Made by a program: the position numbers and the translations under genes. This document shows positions 12,616 to 14,218 of a DNA stretch of 14,218 bases, piece after piece; position 1 is the stretch's first letter; the number at the start of each line of letters is the position of its first letter. This DNA is from Methanoregula sp. GTDB taxonomy: Archaea > Halobacteriota > Methanomicrobia > Methanomicrobiales > Methanospirillaceae. A model generated the notes under the pieces. That model was not told where the DNA came from. It did not search any database and saw only the letters and a program-made list of their open reading frames with translations. The stretch lies in assembly GCA_028711405.1 (NCBI GenBank), contig JAQTSH010000013.1, positions 2,008-16,225 on the forward strand. Reading direction: 5' to 3'.

Positions 12616-13749
12616 ATGACAGTAAGCCGGACGCTCGTTTTGAGCGTAGATCGTGATGACGACATCGGGTGGAAAGCAAAGATCGAAAGTCCGGTCCTTG
12701 GGCGTGAAGCTTGCCTGAGTGCTGCGACCAGGTTAGCCCTTGCGGATCCTGAAGACTCGGATCTCAACGCGATATTCCAGGCGGTGAAAATTTACGACGA
12801 ATTGATCGCAAAAGGGGAAGAGGCTGTTGTCGCTGTTGTCGCAGGCAATCACCTGCACATGATTGAAGGGGACCGGCGGATTGCTGCAAGTCTTGAACAG
12901 GTCACACGTGAGACCCACCCCACGAGCTGCATCCTCGTCTCGGATGGAGCGGAAGATGAATACGTCATTCCCATCATCCAGTCCCGGCTTCCCGTATCAA
13001 GCATCCGGCGTGTAATTGTCAACCAGATGCCGAACCTCGAGGGTACCTACTATATTCTCAAAAAGTTCCTCGACGATCCGAAGATCTCGCGGATGGTATT
13101 TGTCCCGCTTGGACTTGCGATGCTCCTGTACGCAAGTGCATTTCTCTTGGGATATCCTGGCACTGCCACGATCATCGTTGTCGGGGTGATCGGGTTGTAC
13201 ATGTTATACAAAGGATTCGGATTTGACGAGATCCTCCACGGCATCATTGACGCGCTGCGCGTCTCGCTCTCGCGGGGGAGGTTCTCGTTTATCACGTATA
13301 CGATCACGATCCTGCTTGGCGTGATCGGGCTCACGATGGGCTTTCTTACGGTGCTCAAATATTATGCAGCGGACGGGAGTTTTGGAGTTCTCCTGTACCT
13401 GATGACATTTATTTATGGCGCGATTGTCTGGTTTATCGTTGCAGGACTGGTCACATCGGTCGGTATTATTATTGACGTATATCTAAATGAGCGGGAAAGA
13501 CTCGGGAAAGTGATCGTGTTCCCGTTTTTTGTTACGGCGGTCGGGCTCATCCTCTACGGGGCGAGTGTCTATATCCTCTCGGTTTCTGGAGTATCTGAGT
13601 TTTCCTTGCAATTGAGTGCCGCCGGCAGGTATATCATGTATTCGACGATCCTCGGACTCGCGTCAGCTGTGGCAGGAGTCATCATTCAATATGTGATCAA
13701 TAAGAAGATGGCTGAGAGAGAGAAACAACGGATCATCGAAGTCATCTGA
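12616..13749 (+). CDS. DUF373 family integral membrane protein
   Basis: A 377-residue archaeal DUF373 protein. Residues 1-150 are a soluble domain with the family hallmarks LVLSVDRDDDIG (7-18) and LVSDGAEDEYVIPIIQSRLP (107-126); the acidic clusters would suit metal binding, but no activity is known to me. Six hydrophobic segments follow, near 159-179, 184-201, 224-246, 257-286, 299-322 and 338-362, ending in a basic tail KKMAEREKQRIIEVI. Long loops are few, so most of the C-terminal half lies in the membrane. ATG 12616 lacks a ribosome site and lies about 30 bases after a TATA-like element. It has its own promoter and no operon partner; a T-rich run right after the stop could end the transcript. 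The transport or signalling role is unknown. Confidence 0.9.
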   Translation: MTVSRTLVLSVDRDDDIGWKAKIESPVLGREACLSAATRLALADPEDSDLNAIFQAVKIYDELIAKGEEAVVAVVAGNHLHMIEGDRRIAASLEQVTRETHPTSCILVSDGAEDEYVIPIIQSRLPVSSIRRVIVNQMPNLEGTYYILKKFLDDPKISRMVFVPLGLAMLLYASAFLLGYPGTATIIVVGVIGLYMLYKGFGFDEILHGIIDALRVSLSRGRFSFITYTITILLGVIGLTMGFLTVLKYYAADGSFGVLLYLMTFIYGAIVWFIVAGLVTSVGIIIDVYLNERERLGKVIVFPFFVTAVGLILYGASVYILSVSGVSEFSLQLSAAGRYIMYSTILGLASAVAGVIIQYVINKKMAEREKQRIIEVI

Positions 13750-14060
13750 TCTTTTTTCTCATGGGGATGGATTATCAGAATCATTGTACAGATGCCAAAA
13801 ACATCTATGAGCATTGGAGTTCAGCTCACCATTGCAAACAGGCTTTTCCAGTTCTTGTCCAACCTGTAGAGCGTTCCCAAACACTCCGAACAATCCAGCC
13901 TGATCCGTATCCCTTTTTGAAGTGCTTCAGAAACGTAAGAGAATTGTTTCATTACCCAGAACGGATCAGTTTATCCGGTCGATAATTACACGTCATGGCT
14001 TTCAGAATTCAATACTGGATATCTCTGTCCACCATTCCGGTCAATGGTACTCTTTTCATT
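13750..14060. other. Convergent intergenic region
   Basis: About 310 bases between the DUF373 stop and the stop of the minus-strand gene at the window edge. TCTTTTTTCTC at 13750-13760 is a probable terminator for DUF373. The plus-strand frames here (13761-13985, 13922-14137) lack ribosome sites and protein-like composition; I do not support them. Confidence 0.45.
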
Positions 14061-14216
14061 CTACGGGACAACCGGTGCATCGCCAAAGAACCCGATCCCG
14101 TCGGGGAACTGGTCCGTGTCAACGAATGTCCGGGTGATCTGCGGGGTCTGGACCGTGAGTCTGGGGATGACGACATTGAAATGATGAGAAGGGAACCAGT
14201 AGATGCCACTGCCATA
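14061..14216 (-). CDS. 3' end of an unrecognised gene
   Basis: The last 51 codons of a minus-strand gene that enters from beyond the window edge and ends in TAG (14061-14063). The translation (YGSGIYWFPSHHF, then PRLTVQTPQITRTFVDTDQF, ending GFFGDAPVVP) has ordinary protein composition, with mostly G/C third positions like the confirmed genes. The alternative frame on the same strand (14009-14215, start ATG 14215) is rich in Ser, Arg and Pro and looks like a shadow of it. I recognise no family. It is convergent with the DUF373 gene. This is also the only likely gene in the window that ends in TAG. Confidence 0.55.
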   Translation of the reverse strand, partial: YGSGIYWFPSHHFNVVIPRLTVQTPQITRTFVDTDQFPDGIGFFGDAPVVP

Positions 14217-14218
14217 TG

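Noticed and set aside
14009..14215. 68-codon minus-strand frame with an ATG
   Set aside because: Rich in Ser, Arg and Pro, as expected for a shadow of the more plausible frame ending at 14061.

Overview
The window looks like chromosomal DNA of a methanogenic euryarchaeon, most likely of the order Methanomicrobiales. The evidence is the gene set: a GTP-dependent CobY-type cobamide nucleotidyltransferase, an archaeosine-type radical SAM protein, an archaeal LOR/SDH-domain enzyme, DUF373 and DUF447 proteins, an archaeal FtsZ, and hydrogenase-maturation genes hypC-hypA-hypE. Archaeal TATA-like promoters, a tRNA gene without an encoded CCA, and at least two apparently leaderless genes agree with this. 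Genus-level placement is inference.

Layout. 1-742 (+): the 3' end of a CitG-like gene overlapping a DUF447 gene. 743-1834: a gene-poor stretch, then a small zinc-ribbon-like gene whose frame is cut by one in-frame TAG and continues directly after it. 1930-3487 (-): a tightly overlapping hypC-hypA-hypE operon. 3783-3867 (-): tRNA-Ser(UGA) with its own TATA box. 4026-5114 (-): a secreted, probably membrane-anchored surface protein, divergent from a RaSEA-like radical SAM gene (5145-6131, +). 6488-7723 (-): a LOR/SDH-family gene, probably leaderless. 7916-9507 (-): cobD and cobY, overlapping by 13 bp.

9508-9681 is a divergent promoter region between cobD and an ribbon-helix-helix regulator plus ftsZ pair (9682-11056, +). 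It carries three direct repeats with an exact 22-bp period that end over the first possible start codon of the regulator; the second and third also form palindromes. 11057-11564 is a long non-coding leader region. 11565-12425 (+) encodes a COG1340-like coiled-coil protein and 12616-13749 (+) a DUF373 six-helix membrane protein. The last bases hold the 3' end of an unrecognised gene on the minus strand (14061-14216).

How they work together: hypC, hypA and hypE build the NiFe active site of hydrogenases; cobD and cobY make the aminopropanol arm and attach the nucleotide loop of the cobamide cofactor used by methanogen methyltransferases; the radical SAM enzyme modifies tRNA; the RHH protein probably controls itself and ftsZ, as CdrS does next to ftsZ2 in haloarchaea. 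The two observations most worth following up are the 22-bp repeat operator in front of the RHH-ftsZ operon and the amber-interrupted small gene at 1229-1834.
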